DNA of 64,000 nucleotides. It comes from Bolinopsis microptera (lineage: Eukaryota; Ctenophora; Tentaculata; Lobata; Bolinopsidae). This document shows, piece after piece, positions 20,999-31,687 of this stretch. Every line of letters starts with the position of its first letter. Positions within the stretch are counted from its first letter, which is position 1. The notes beneath the pieces are model-generated. The model did no database searches. It was not told the DNA's origin and saw only the letters and a program-made list of their open reading frames with translations. The stretch lies in contig NC_087080.1 in assembly GCF_026151205.1 (NCBI RefSeq), forward strand, positions 14,455,337 through 14,519,336, in the 5' to 3' direction. Position numbers and translations under genes: made by a program.

Positions 20999-21272
20999 TC
21001 TGGAGGCCTCGTACTTTTTCGAACCGCAGTGCGAATTGTTTTATACCTTTTGCACCTTGCCCCCAGTTTAACTCGCCACGTGTAGTTGTGTAACACTCTG
21101 ATTGAACTAATCAGTGTTAACTTGCACCCAGTTTTACTCGCCACGTTTGTTTGAGTGTTACATTGATTGAACCGATCAGTGTTAGTGAAGTGACACGGGA
21201 AACAGACTAGTTTTACCAGGCACTGACAGATTGACCGTATCTATCGATAGTTTGTAGACGGACTCAACAGAA
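20999..21272 (+). other. Gypsy leader with candidate primer-binding site
   Basis: The possible PBS begins tggaggcctcg at 21001. The leader then carries a repeated motif (cccagttt(a/t)actcgccacgt at about 21061 and 21127). Confidence 0.55.
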
Positions 21273-22475
21273 ATGGAGGAAATTACGGCGTTGATGAACG
21301 CTTGGAAGTTAGCAGCTGACAAGGTCACATCAATCAAGGCTGAAATTGATACCAAACGGACAGAAGAGGCTGAAGCTAACGTCATGGAAAGTCTTCAGAA
21401 CAAGCTTACTAACGCACAGACAGACGAAAACAGCACAAAAACTACCTTATTCACCGAACTTGCAAAACAATCAAGTCATTCATCTCCTAACCAACCAACA
21501 GAGGAGTCACATTCGACACAACAAGACAAAGCCGGCGACAGGGGAGCTGTCAGTTCGGGAAAAAACGTTGGAGATCAGGAAACACGCATATCTGCAAGGA
21601 TGACTGCTCCCAAGGAGTATAAACATGGCGAGGATTTCACGACATGGTGTTCGAGATTTCGACGATATTTACGGACCAGTAGAATTCACAGAAATGACGC
21701 CTTTGATATACTGCTCAACAACGTCGACGATCGAACACTTGACAAGCTGGAACCGATAGCTGAACGGCTATCGACTGACGAACGACGCGATCCCGACTCA
21801 TTTATACCGATATTTGAACAGATTATCTATCCGAAGTCGGACATCAGAGCTCTCCGACAGAAGCTCACCAGCGGCAACACTGTACAAGAGGACGATGAAG
21901 ACATCGACGCATTTGCCGCCAGGATAAGAAGCCTAGCCAAACGTGCATACAGTAACCCAAGTGAGAGACACGAACCGTGTTTAAACGCGTTCCTAAATGG
22001 CATGAAGGATGAAATGCTATATGACAAGGTCGTATCAGTGCCAGGAGCAGAGGACACTTTTGACTTGGCGGTCGAATCAGCAACCAAGTTCGAGAAACTT
22101 CGACGAACAACACGCAGTAAGACCTCTGAACTGGATGTTTTGAAAATCTCAAATAGTTCAACCGATCAGGCGACTGCAGAGGATTTTCGTGAGGACAGAA
22201 ACAGGAACAGATCTGATGATAGAACGCCTGACCGGCGTGAACAAGGACCGAGGGACAACTTTCGACATCACAACTTTCGACAGAACAACAGACGCTTTCA
22301 AGGTAACAACAGGGGGAGAGGTTTTGGTGCTAACAGAGGCGGGCAGAGACAGGGAGGAGGAAACCTCCAATGCTTCTTATGCCTCGAAAGAGGACACGTC
22401 GTCAGCCAGTGCCCTATCAACCCTTTAAACGGGAACAGGGCCGGCAGGAGCCAGAACGTCGGCCCGGAACAGTAA
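21273..22475 (+). CDS. gag: Gypsy gag polyprotein
   Basis: 400 residues. The N-terminal half is helical and charged, the capsid-like middle contains YKHGEDFTTWCSRFRRYL, and the C-terminus is Arg/Gly/Asn-rich. A CCHC zinc knuckle (CFLCLERGHVVSQC, spacing C-x2-C-x4-H-x4-C) packages the element RNA. The pol frame overlaps its end by 106 bases in the -1 frame, so pol is probably made by a -1 frameshift. The start is the first Met after the leader. Confidence 0.9.
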   Translation: MEEITALMNAWKLAADKVTSIKAEIDTKRTEEAEANVMESLQNKLTNAQTDENSTKTTLFTELAKQSSHSSPNQPTEESHSTQQDKAGDRGAVSSGKNVGDQETRISARMTAPKEYKHGEDFTTWCSRFRRYLRTSRIHRNDAFDILLNNVDDRTLDKLEPIAERLSTDERRDPDSFIPIFEQIIYPKSDIRALRQKLTSGNTVQEDDEDIDAFAARIRSLAKRAYSNPSERHEPCLNAFLNGMKDEMLYDKVVSVPGAEDTFDLAVESATKFEKLRRTTRSKTSELDVLKISNSSTDQATAEDFREDRNRNRSDDRTPDRREQGPRDNFRHHNFRQNNRRFQGNNRGRGFGANRGGQRQGGGNLQCFLCLERGHVVSQCPINPLNGNRAGRSQNVGPEQ

Positions 22476-25400
22476 ACAGGATGCAAGACGATCGTCAGAA
22501 GAGCAGTGTGGTGGTGAGGGGACTTGCTGAGAACTGCCAGGTGAACTGCCTGGTAGACACGGGGAGCCAAGCCACACTCATCAACCTATCTCTGATTAAA
22601 CACCTCCGGTTAGAACACAAAATCAGAAAGACTAACTGCGTACTTTCTTCCTTTACCAAGGATAAGATACGCACCAACGGGGAGATAATCATACATCTGA
22701 CGATCGCCGAAACACGTGCTCCTCACACGTGTATTGTTGTCACCGAGGACATGGAGTGCAACATACTGCTAGGCATGGATTTCATGAGAAACAACGACAT
22801 TTCGATTTTAGCAGGTGCTAGCAAAATCACATCGCCCCATGGCTCATCAAAATTCCTACCACCTGCTACACCTATCAACAAGAGGACAAAGGTTAGAGCG
22901 ACATCCACAGTTATTGTTCCGCCGAACACTGTAATGTTTGTCAAGGGGACTCTTGACGTGCCTGACAGAAATAATCACGACAATACTGTTTACAGCGGAC
23001 GCCTTGAACCGTACGAAAACTTAGCAATTAACGATGGACTTTTTGCGGCTGGAGCACTAACATACTGTGAACAGGGTGAACTGCCTGTTCGAGTTCTGAA
23101 TCCCACTGACGAACCAGTAGTGATTTACGGAATGAAACTGCTTGGATTCATGGAACCTACCCAAGCTAAGGACAATCTCCACGAAATAAGAGTACAGCGG
23201 ATCGCTGACTCAAGCCCCACTACCTCCCCATCTACCGTCAATAAGAAACCTACTGAGTGGACCAAGGAGAGGTTATTCAGAGAGCTGAGACTTGAGGAAG
23301 TCGACATCCCAGAAGCAGACAAGGAGAGACTAAAGGACATAGTGTGGGAACGACGCACTTGTTTCTCAACTCATGAATTTGACCTCGGAAACTGCAACAT
23401 GTTTGAGGCTGAAATTAACCTTCGGCCGGGAGCCAAACCTCAGTACGTTCCGCCTATCCCGATCCCTTACAAAAGGAGGGAGGCCATGGAGAAACACCTG
23501 CGAGGGATGGAAGATGCCGGTATAATAGAGGAAACTCACGATAACGCTATGTGGAACTCAAGGGTCTTCTTGGTGCCCAAACCGAAGCAGGAGGGAAGCT
23601 TCAGATTCGTGGCCGATTTCCGTGCTTTAAACTCTGAATGCCTACCTGATCAATACCAACTCCCCAACATCAACCATGTTGTCGATTCTATAGGGGGAGC
23701 AAAGTGGCACTCTACTTTTGACCTTAGTAAGAGCTTTTATCAGGTGAGCTACAACAGCAGGTCAAAAGGCCTCACTGCCTTCACAGCCAACGGCAAGAGA
23801 TACATCTTCAACAAGATGGTGATGGGCCATCTTACGTCTTCATCACAGTTTGCTAGGATGATGGATCGTCTCCTAGCCAATATTCCTCTGGACCAGCTTT
23901 GTTACTTTTTAGACGACTTATGCTTGGCATCGAACTGCATTCGAACCCACCTCGACAGACTTGAACTCATACTAGACAAACTTATGGCTTCTAATATGAA
24001 ACTAATGCCTAAGAAATGCGAGTTTCTCAAGCGTGAGGTTAAGTTCATCGGTCTAACTATCTCACAGGACGGTATGAGGATAAATGAGGACCGCATCAAG
24101 GCAGTCAAGGAGATAGTTCCACCTCGCACAGTTAAGGAGGCTCAACAGGTCATGGGTTTTCTATCCTACAACAGGAAATTTGTCAAGAATTTTGCTGAAC
24201 TGGCAAAACCGATTTATGGACTCATAGACAAACGCAAGAAATTTGTTTGGACACGTGCGTGTCAAGAAGGCTTCGATGAGATCAAGAAGAGAATAGCAGA
24301 AGGAATCACGCTGACCATTCCTCAGATAGATGACCCCAATAAAAGCTACGTCGTCACTATGGACGCTAGTCAGGATGGCTACGGTGCAGAATTGTCGCAA
24401 GTGCAGGATGGAGAACGGAAGATAATAGCCTATTTCTCCAAGAAGGTCCCCAACCACCAGAGACCTTGGTCACAAATGAAGTTGGAATTCATGGCATTGG
24501 TTGAAGCACTGGAGAACTGGGCCATATACCTGAAATCTACAGAGTTTTTGGTTCGGACTGATTGTCTGAGCCTCGTAGCACTGGAAAAACTCTTCGCTAA
24601 ATCTAATTCAACCATGATTCGAAAACTTAACCGACTTGCTGAATTCCGGTTCCGGTTACAACATCTGGATGGAGAGGCTAATATGGTGAGCGACTTCTTG
24701 AGCCGTTACATTCACAAAAGGAGAGTCAACAACAGAGCCGTCCAGACTGACGAGATTACGGAGAAAATTGTACCTGCAACTGACACCTCAGAGATTGTGA
24801 ATTGCAATCTTGTGACGAACAACCCCAGCGAAAGTTCGCCACAAGACATAGACGGAGAACTACTCATCCCAGACGACTTCTTCACGTTAGACAATAACAA
24901 CTTCACCTCAGACGAGATTCAACAATGGGACACAAACCTGTCAGAATGCGACCTTATTGACTCATCACGGTCACTGGAATGTATCTGTGAACCACAGATA
25001 GCGATGGAGGAGGATCCGACCGATCATTTGCGGAATAATATTGAAGTCCGTGCTATCGCTAGGGAGAGTACTATCACACAGCAACTACAGATCCCGACAT
25101 TAATTGATCTGGATAAGATCAAAGTGAGCCAAGAGAACGATTTGATCTTAGGAGAAGTTCGAAAATGGGTTGAGAAGGACGAAAAACCTAAAGATTTACA
25201 AAAGCTTCGCCTACCTCCCGACTTAGTTAGTTACTGGAAACAGTTCAACTTGTTGACAGTAAAACACGGTGTATTGTGCCGCAAATGGATCTCACACAAC
25301 AAAAAACGAAACGATATAGAGGTTGAAAGATTTTTGGTCTTGGTCCCGGAAGCAATGCGAGAGACGGTACTGGAACAACACCACAACACGCTGATCTCAA

Positions 25401-26818
25401 CACACCCTGGAGTTGACGAAACATACAGACAAATAGTCCGACAATACTATTGGCCATATATGAAGACAGAAGTTGACCTTTACGTTAAGTCGTGCATAAA
25501 ATGTGGGCGGGTTAAGCAGCCTGCTGCTTACCTGAAAGCTCCATTAAAACACGTGATAGCACATGAACTTAACGACGCCTTAGTGATTGACCACATAGTA
25601 CCTCGGAAAGAGGGCACAACGAAGAGAGGAAATCGATACATTTTGACGATGACAGATCTGTTCACAGGATATGTCGTCGCAGTGCCGTGCAAGACACGAG
25701 AGAGTGAGGAAACCATCCGTATCATTATGCACCACTGGGCTCTGCGATTCGGTTACCCCAGAGAGATAATAGCGGACAATGACAGTTCTTTCACCTCAGA
25801 GCTGTTTAATGCTGTTCTGGCATTCTTTAACATTAAACCGACACACGGAACAGTCTACAAATGCGCCTCTACTTCTAAATGTGAACGACAGAATAAGCGT
25901 ATTAACACAGCTCTACGCTTGACATTAACTGACAAACAGCTCAACGACTGGGACTTGTATCTTAACTACGTATGTTTTGCACTCAATGGACTGAGATCGA
26001 GACACACAGGTGTGACTCCCAACCTCCTCGTATTTGGACGGAACCTCTACACTCCTTTGGACCTGACCTTGAACGGACAACCTGTTGTTTTCGAACAGAA
26101 ATCAAAAAAATACGGCAAAGCTTATGAATTATTCCGAACCGTCAGAAATATCGTACAAAAGGCTCGCAGACATGCAGCTTTGGACTTTCAATACGCCGAC
26201 AACACTTATAACAAGAACTTGAAAGGTCCTTACTTCGAGGAGAATGATTGGTGTTTCACGTTGATTAACTGCCCGGCCCACAAGTTCTCAAAACGCTGGC
26301 AGGGACCTTTCAAGGTCTGCAAAAAACTTGGGGATCATTTATACGTCATCGAACTTGACAACGGGAAGGAGAAGGTGATCAACATCTCGAAGATGAAGAG
26401 GTACGTTCCCAACAAATTCTCTCACGACAAGAGAATAAACCCGGAGGCGCCTAAGTTCACACCAACCAGTCAGCCCACCGCAGACCAAACCAAGCCTCAG
26501 TATGAGGAAATTCCACGATCAGGATGTGATCTGGAAGTGACATTTCAACCGGTGCAACGCCGGGAGACAACAACCTTGACTAACCACGACACACCTCCTC
26601 CACGTACTGAAACAGTGGACGGGGACTGGAGCTTAATTGAGCATGAGGACGCAGAGCAGCATGCAGAAGCTGGTGGAAATGATCCACCATCCTCGGCCAT
26701 ATACCCACCCGATCCAGACCCTACAGGACCTCGTGAAGAGCTACAACGGTACCCACAGAGATCGAGAGTCCCAACGAACCCCCTACAGCTGCTTTGGGGA
26801 AGGAAGAGCTACAACTAA
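22370..26818 (+). CDS. pol: Gypsy pol polyprotein: protease, RT, RNase H, integrase
   Basis: A 1482-codon intact frame. Protease: LVDTGSQATLI (DTG). RT: FRFVADFRALN, STFDLSKSFYQV, MVMGHLTSSSQF and CYFLDDLCLAS (catalytic DD). RNase H: VVTMDASQDGYGAEL. Integrase: an HHCC zinc domain (EQHHN...STHPG...CIKCG), a DDE core (VIDHIV, IADNDSSF, KCERQNKR) and a C-terminal KRWQGPFKV chromo-like/SH3 segment. These copy and insert the element. The N-terminal part before protease overlaps gag, so the Met at 22370 is probably not used. No break was seen, so the element could be active. Confidence 0.94.
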   Translation: MLLMPRKRTRRQPVPYQPFKREQGRQEPERRPGTVNRMQDDRQKSSVVVRGLAENCQVNCLVDTGSQATLINLSLIKHLRLEHKIRKTNCVLSSFTKDKIRTNGEIIIHLTIAETRAPHTCIVVTEDMECNILLGMDFMRNNDISILAGASKITSPHGSSKFLPPATPINKRTKVRATSTVIVPPNTVMFVKGTLDVPDRNNHDNTVYSGRLEPYENLAINDGLFAAGALTYCEQGELPVRVLNPTDEPVVIYGMKLLGFMEPTQAKDNLHEIRVQRIADSSPTTSPSTVNKKPTEWTKERLFRELRLEEVDIPEADKERLKDIVWERRTCFSTHEFDLGNCNMFEAEINLRPGAKPQYVPPIPIPYKRREAMEKHLRGMEDAGIIEETHDNAMWNSRVFLVPKPKQEGSFRFVADFRALNSECLPDQYQLPNINHVVDSIGGAKWHSTFDLSKSFYQVSYNSRSKGLTAFTANGKRYIFNKMVMGHLTSSSQFARMMDRLLANIPLDQLCYFLDDLCLASNCIRTHLDRLELILDKLMASNMKLMPKKCEFLKREVKFIGLTISQDGMRINEDRIKAVKEIVPPRTVKEAQQVMGFLSYNRKFVKNFAELAKPIYGLIDKRKKFVWTRACQEGFDEIKKRIAEGITLTIPQIDDPNKSYVVTMDASQDGYGAELSQVQDGERKIIAYFSKKVPNHQRPWSQMKLEFMALVEALENWAIYLKSTEFLVRTDCLSLVALEKLFAKSNSTMIRKLNRLAEFRFRLQHLDGEANMVSDFLSRYIHKRRVNNRAVQTDEITEKIVPATDTSEIVNCNLVTNNPSESSPQDIDGELLIPDDFFTLDNNNFTSDEIQQWDTNLSECDLIDSSRSLECICEPQIAMEEDPTDHLRNNIEVRAIARESTITQQLQIPTLIDLDKIKVSQENDLILGEVRKWVEKDEKPKDLQKLRLPPDLVSYWKQFNLLTVKHGVLCRKWISHNKKRNDIEVERFLVLVPEAMRETVLEQHHNTLISTHPGVDETYRQIVRQYYWPYMKTEVDLYVKSCIKCGRVKQPAAYLKAPLKHVIAHELNDALVIDHIVPRKEGTTKRGNRYILTMTDLFTGYVVAVPCKTRESEETIRIIMHHWALRFGYPREIIADNDSSFTSELFNAVLAFFNIKPTHGTVYKCASTSKCERQNKRINTALRLTLTDKQLNDWDLYLNYVCFALNGLRSRHTGVTPNLLVFGRNLYTPLDLTLNGQPVVFEQKSKKYGKAYELFRTVRNIVQKARRHAALDFQYADNTYNKNLKGPYFEENDWCFTLINCPAHKFSKRWQGPFKVCKKLGDHLYVIELDNGKEKVINISKMKRYVPNKFSHDKRINPEAPKFTPTSQPTADQTKPQYEEIPRSGCDLEVTFQPVQRRETTTLTNHDTPPPRTETVDGDWSLIEHEDAEQHAEAGGNDPPSSAIYPPDPDPTGPREELQRYPQRSRVPTNPLQLLWGRKSYN

Positions 26819-27287
26819 TTGTGTAGCCAAGTGTCGACCTTGCCCTGGGGAAGCATGTCGTTAAACTGCGAGCCCCAGTATTACAGCACCACATCAGTTT
26901 TCCTTCACATTTTCACGACACTGCACCTTCACATATTGCTGAAATTGGAAGACTGAAGGTGACAGGAGTGCACTTCTTAAGGCACTAACATTACAGGAGT
27001 TATTCATCTCGTACAGCTACACAGCTCTCACACACACTGAGAACGACGAGCTGAATTAGGTATGTTGAATGAAGTGTTCAACAATTTACAGATATGGCGG
27101 CTGAATTGGCCGACAGCCAAGATCAAGATAGAGATCAGACAAAAGATGAAACACACATTTCACTTTTTAAAAGGATAATCTATCGAGTTAACATAATGTC
27201 AGATATACATTGGAAATTCTGTGAAATCATTTAAAAACAGCTATTCTATTACACACTGAGGACAGTTTCCTGCTGAAAGTCTACAAT
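26819..27287 (+). other. Gypsy 3' untranslated region
   Basis: Between the pol stop and the end of the antisense ORF. No coding signal on the plus strand. Confidence 0.5.
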
Positions 27288-28070
27288 CTATTCATCCAGA
27301 TATGATATGAGCGGGAAGGTTTCTGGCATATTCATGCCATACCAGCAGAATGAGTTGGTGTTGATCAGACGTCGCCACAGAAAGTTTCGTCTATCTTCAG
27401 TCAGCTGAGCGGATCGCTCAGCCAGCTTGAGTAAGTCATCCACGGAATCTCTCCAGACCGACAGTCTCTTGAAAACAGCAAACTTGGATGCATGGAGGAC
27501 CTTCGATGAGAGCTTGTTCCTCTTGCAGTAAGCAGCAGCAGTTGATCTATTTTCGACCACGAGAAGATGAATCCGCGATCTGTGCCTCTTTACCAGGGTA
27601 AGAAACTCATCAGCGTTACTACAGGATACTCCTTCGTCAGCTAGCGTCTGCAGTATCTTGGGTATTCTCGCGTGATTAACACCTGTAAGCCCAGCCACCA
27701 TGCCCAGAGGTATCACCTTCGTATGCGTCCCAAAGTCGAGCTTAGTCTCAGGAACAGGTATCTTCGTCAGAGCACTCAGCACATCGGGATGTGGAGTTTC
27801 AGGCGGTGGTGGAGGTCCAAATCTGCAATCTCTGTTCCAGATTGTTCTTGAAATCTTCGACAGCTCAGGATCCTCGGAAGGACTGTGAGGTTCTAGCTCA
27901 GTCTCGTCGAAACTCAGGTCCAGGAGTTCGGTTTCTGCCATTGGGATCAGGTCGTTACTTCGAAGACTCGTCACTGAAGGAGATATGATGCTACAATGTG
28001 TGTTGGTGACTACCTTTATAAAAGTTACTTGCCCACTCCTTGTCATGCCGTACCCCAGCCACTTCGTCAT
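27288..28070 (-). CDS. Antisense accessory ORF inside the Gypsy element, unknown function
   Basis: An intact 260-codon frame on the strand opposite gag-pol, between pol and the 3' LTR. A second Met at 27941 begins MAETELLDLSFDETELE, a more natural start (about 218 residues). From there it has an acidic N-terminus, a proline run (FGPPPPPETPHPD), then a mostly helical and basic C-terminal half (LVKRHRSRIHLLVVENR, RRNFLWRRLIN). There is no signal peptide or membrane segment, so it is not an antisense-read env. It ends 470 bases downstream of pol. Its length and protein-like composition make chance unlikely but not excluded. Confidence 0.55.
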   Translation of the reverse strand: MTKWLGYGMTRSGQVTFIKVVTNTHCSIISPSVTSLRSNDLIPMAETELLDLSFDETELEPHSPSEDPELSKISRTIWNRDCRFGPPPPPETPHPDVLSALTKIPVPETKLDFGTHTKVIPLGMVAGLTGVNHARIPKILQTLADEGVSCSNADEFLTLVKRHRSRIHLLVVENRSTAAAYCKRNKLSSKVLHASKFAVFKRLSVWRDSVDDLLKLAERSAQLTEDRRNFLWRRLINTNSFCWYGMNMPETFPLISYLDE

Positions 28071-28281
28071 TTAACTTGCTCACTGTTAGTTAACTGGACA
28101 CGGCAGACCGTCGAATCACCTGACTCATCCTGTTTCACACAGATAGTTATGACGTACCAGACATCTCGTTCGCCGATCCCTTTTCAGATTGATGACGGAA
28201 TCCAGTTCGCAGATCACATGACATCAGACCTTATTTACCTCACTGGTACAGTTTAACCGATATTCCCACAGAGGCTGACAA

Positions 28282-28539
28282 ATGGCTGCACTAGCTTGGC
28301 GAAATGAGTTACAAGAACTCACTTCTTGCTTTTGGAGGGACAGGATGGTGGATTTATGGTTGGATAATCTTCGCTCAACATCAGCTGCCACAACGGCGAA
28401 GAAGGAGAAACCTAGGACGATTTTTGAACTGTATATTTTAATGATCTTTATGAGCAGACGTAAGAGAGTTACGTTTGATATCAGACAATTTAAAAACTGT
28501 TTTGTCAGTCGTGATAGATTCGAGATCTGCGACTTATAA
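28282..28539 (+). CDS. Small ORF upstream of the Gypsy 3' LTR
   Basis: 85 codons with a clean Met start (MAALAWRNELQELTSCFWRD) and a basic middle (SRRKRVTF). It begins about 210 bases from the antisense ORF in divergent orientation. No family was recognised, and chance cannot be excluded. Confidence 0.25.
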   Translation: MAALAWRNELQELTSCFWRDRMVDLWLDNLRSTSAATTAKKEKPRTIFELYILMIFMSRRKRVTFDIRQFKNCFVSRDRFEICDL

Positions 28540-28762
28540 CCTAACTTGCATGATAGCGAGCATACTTTTATCGGGTATGTACGTCGAGTATTCTCGAGTT
28601 CGACATCGATGTTTATATCTTGGTTTATACTTGTACGGCTACGGGTAATTCATGTTTTATAATATTTCTACCGCTGGATTACCTTTTATTTTTAATTGGG
28701 GTTAGAGCTGTTCAGTAAATAATTCTTTTTTCTTATTTTATTTAGTTTTCTGAAGGGGTGAG

Positions 28763-29208
28763 ATATTGTACTCTTGTATCGTTTTACGTCTACCTTTGAC
28801 TGTAGCCTTACTAGCGCCTAGATTCTTTTCCTATATTTTTCCTAATTTGATAGTTGTGAACGTGTTCTTGAAGTTTACCACATTCTTCCCCTTTCCCAGG
28901 CAATGTTTTCTTAGAGCCCTTTGAGTTGTCTACTTCACCCTTTTTGTTTACACTTCTGGTATCCCTTTTGCACTCCCTTCCTTCCTGTTAATTAGATCTT
29001 ATCACCCTCCTAGGGCCGTCAGGGTTAAACGCTTGCATCACGTGATCTCACTAGGAGTCACGTGATCAAGACTTTTTATATCTGTGCAACGTGGCACACG
29101 GGGTCTTTTTGACTTTACTGAGAATTGTGTTGGGAAGATACACCTATAGTTGAATTCTTTAAACGTTGTTTTTCTTTGTAACAAACTCGAATACGGCCTT
29201 ATACTTTA
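28763..29208 (+). repeat. 3' LTR of the Gypsy element
   Basis: Same length and sequence as the 5' LTR. It is preceded by the purine-rich gaaggggtgaga. Confidence 0.93.
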
Positions 29209-29248
29209 GTTAGGGGTTAGGGTTAGGGTTAACCTAACCCTAACCCTG
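29209..29248. repeat. Palindromic telomere-like junction
   Basis: Reads gttaggggttagggttaggg, then gttaacctaaccctaaccc: TTAGGG units running into their own reverse complement around a gttaac centre. It abuts the 3' LTR. Confidence 0.9.
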
Positions 29249-30879
29249 TTCGAAAACACCTGTTGGGGAACGTGTGTCGGGCTACTTGGATACTGCCGTT
29301 AGAATATGTTCACGCTGATTGTATGCTACTGGAGGACTCCTCCTCAAAAAATAAGTAAGAAACAGTGCCGCTGGTCGGCTGCATGGTTTGAATTTGATCT
29401 AGTTTAAAGATTGGTTCCTCTATTGGACGTGCCAGAAGACAGCTCCAGGTTTTCCGATTTATTGTAAAGTTACTCTAATTAAACCCGCAAAACTACTAAG
29501 TTTCTTTAAGGCACTGCAAAAAAAGAAGAGAAAGGAACTGGTGTCACCGCGCCGAGGATCTTGACTCAAGTTCAGTGAGCTGCTCAGGAACATCTTGGCC
29601 AAAGTTACATCTCAATATGTCTGTTTCAGATAGGAACTTCTGTTTCAGATGCAGACCAGTATCTAGAAAAGGAACTGGGACTTGCTCCTCTGTCACCCTC
29701 TGTCGACTTGCTCCGACTCTCCAGGTCAATACTCCCAACAAGAAGTTACAAAACAGAGATCCCGACCACCGGCAACTTCTAAGGAGGAATTGTCGTGGAG
29801 AATACACTCTTATAGGACAAATGCAGAGTCTTCAGGTGGTTCTTCTCGCAAACAGTACCACACTGGATTCGGTGCCCTGCAACGATCAGGACGAGAGAAG
29901 AAATCTTCGGAAAATCTGACTTAAACTTGGACATACTAACCACCAACCCGATAGAAATCCTGGCGTTTGCTAAGAAGACCTTGCTTGAGGGACCCTTAGA
30001 CGCCTAGCCCATCACCACCACCACCACCACAACAGACTCTAAACTTTAAACCCGATTCAGATAAAACATAGAAATAGAATTGTTACGTAGCCAACAAAAC
30101 CCAAAACGTATCAAATCAGATAAGCCTGATAAACAATTTTAGATAAAAACTACTAATATGTAGTATGTGATAGCAATGACCGAAACCTTCCCTTATTTGT
30201 GTTACTACTATAAACATTTTAAGAAAAGAATTGTCTCAGTTGTTTTCTTTTCTTTTTGTTACTTATAATGATTTATAGGTAAATACAGCGAAGAAAGGAG
30301 CGATAGCACTCAAATATCTATTTTCTAAGCACAGATTATTATTATTATTAAATCATAATCCGTGAATTATTTTTAAGCTAGGAAAATTAGATTTCGAATC
30401 GGTCACAGTGACGAATATTGGTAAACGTAAGGCGCATATACTAAGATTTATTATTGTTGTTAGTTACAGCATTTACCATAACATAAAGCCGAACGCGCAC
30501 AAACTACGCGCACAATTCAACCTCAGCCAATAGTGATAAAGCTAAAGCATAAAGGGAGCGGCCTGCCATACGGATACCCACTTTATGCAACGTACGTATA
30601 CACAGCGCATACTTTTATTCCAAATCGTGTTCTGGTTAATCTATTGTTTTTAAATGATTTAATTTACCAGTAAAATCGCCTATGATATCAGCTACCACAC
30701 ATGTATAGTTTAGTGGCTGACCATGCTTTAGTGCTCCTTCATAATGATGAAATTGCTAGGTAACAGCTTGATCCGTACGAATAGACCACGTTGCACGTGC
30801 ATGATTGCTTTGTGCATTGTCAATCTAGAAAAAGTTACAGAAATTTTTCTCCTGACCTAAAAAATCTACCTATCTAAAG
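29249..30879. other. Interval without a confident gene
   Basis: Frames near 29575-29920 (both strands) and a frame ending EILAFAKKTLLEGPLDA at 30007 are open for 60 to 115 codons, with no splice or domain support. The rest is AT-rich and includes the promoter region of the next ORF. Confidence 0.4.
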
Positions 30880-31497
30880 ATGATTCTTTCATTGTTAGAC
30901 AGACGATCTCGATACGAGATAACCCAAGTGGAGGAAATCAGGATAGAGCCTGATTTCATGAGAAGAGCTTTATCGCTGGACTCTTGTTCCGATGAAGATG
31001 ATAACCTGCCCGTCAATTTTGACACACACAAGATCGCTGACAACGGTCGAGGTGTGTTTTGGATTGAAGAAATAAACGAGGTTGAAGGCTTAACTTCATT
31101 TATTCTTCCTGGGAGTATCGAGGATGAGCCGGATGAGAACGATTGGAGTGATTCCTTCAATTACACCGAAGAGACCAAAGTTGAACAGTCCTTCAACTTA
31201 CTTCCTAACGGGAAGCGAAAGAAAAGTGTTCGGACTAAAGTAAAGAACATGTTTAGGAATAAATCTTACCGTCGACGAGCAGCGTATGCACTCGACAGTA
31301 AATCGACATCACTCGGTGATGGGCTTGCTGCATCCTTGGATAAATTGAAGGTGGTCATGAAGAACTCTATTGAACGTCTCCGACGATCAGATCCGTCATG
31401 GCGTCGTGGACCCTGGACAAACTTTGACGACGTGTTCAGTCATGGAGGGAACAACTTTATTCCTTTCATGAATCTAACTCCTGCCACTCGATGGTAA
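30880..31497 (+). CDS. Orphan single-exon gene, 205 residues, intact copy
   Basis: An uninterrupted frame from MILSLLDRRSRYEITQ to a TAA, with a poly(A) signal aataaa 14 bases later. The N-terminal half is acidic (SCSDEDDN, GSIEDEPDENDWSDSF). The middle is basic (NGKRKKSVRTKVKNMFRNKS, then YRRRAAY), and the C-terminus has SDPSWRRGPWTNFDDVF and ends NLTPATRW. No signal peptide or membrane segment is present; the basic cluster could be a nuclear localisation signal. No family was recognised. Codons from Asn46 onward are repeated downstream in a tandem duplication. Confidence 0.65.
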   Translation: MILSLLDRRSRYEITQVEEIRIEPDFMRRALSLDSCSDEDDNLPVNFDTHKIADNGRGVFWIEEINEVEGLTSFILPGSIEDEPDENDWSDSFNYTEETKVEQSFNLLPNGKRKKSVRTKVKNMFRNKSYRRRAAYALDSKSTSLGDGLAASLDKLKVVMKNSIERLRRSDPSWRRGPWTNFDDVFSHGGNNFIPFMNLTPATRW

Positions 31498-31687
31498 AGA
31501 AGATAACGAGGAATAAAAGATAAGGACTAAAGATCACGGAAATGGACTGAAATGAGAAACGGAACCTGAAACCACTATACATGTGCTTTTACAACCACAT
31601 ACCGGATTTTACAACTTCAATACCGATTTTACAACTACAAATCGGATTTTAGAAAACCTTTTAAAGACTTAAGCAACCACAACATAG

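Larger units (their letters stand above)
20553..29208 (+). mobile_element. Ty3/Gypsy LTR retrotransposon, complete
   Basis: 8656 bp with two 446-bp LTRs (20553-20998 and 28763-29208) that look identical by eye. This implies a recent insertion. Internal order: leader, gag, pol (protease, RT, RNase H, integrase), an antisense ORF and the 3' LTR. A tggaggcctcgtac stretch two bases after the 5' LTR is a candidate tRNA primer-binding site, and gaaggggtgaga before the 3' LTR is a candidate polypurine tract. A gtta on each side could be a 4-bp target duplication, but the target is telomere-like repeat, so this is ambiguous. Integrase after RT/RNase H defines the Gypsy order. Confidence 0.93.

Noticed and set aside
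29575-29919. 114-codon ORF downstream of the Gypsy element, with an overlapping antisense ORF
   Set aside because: Both strands and several frames are open together, with no domain, start context or splice support.
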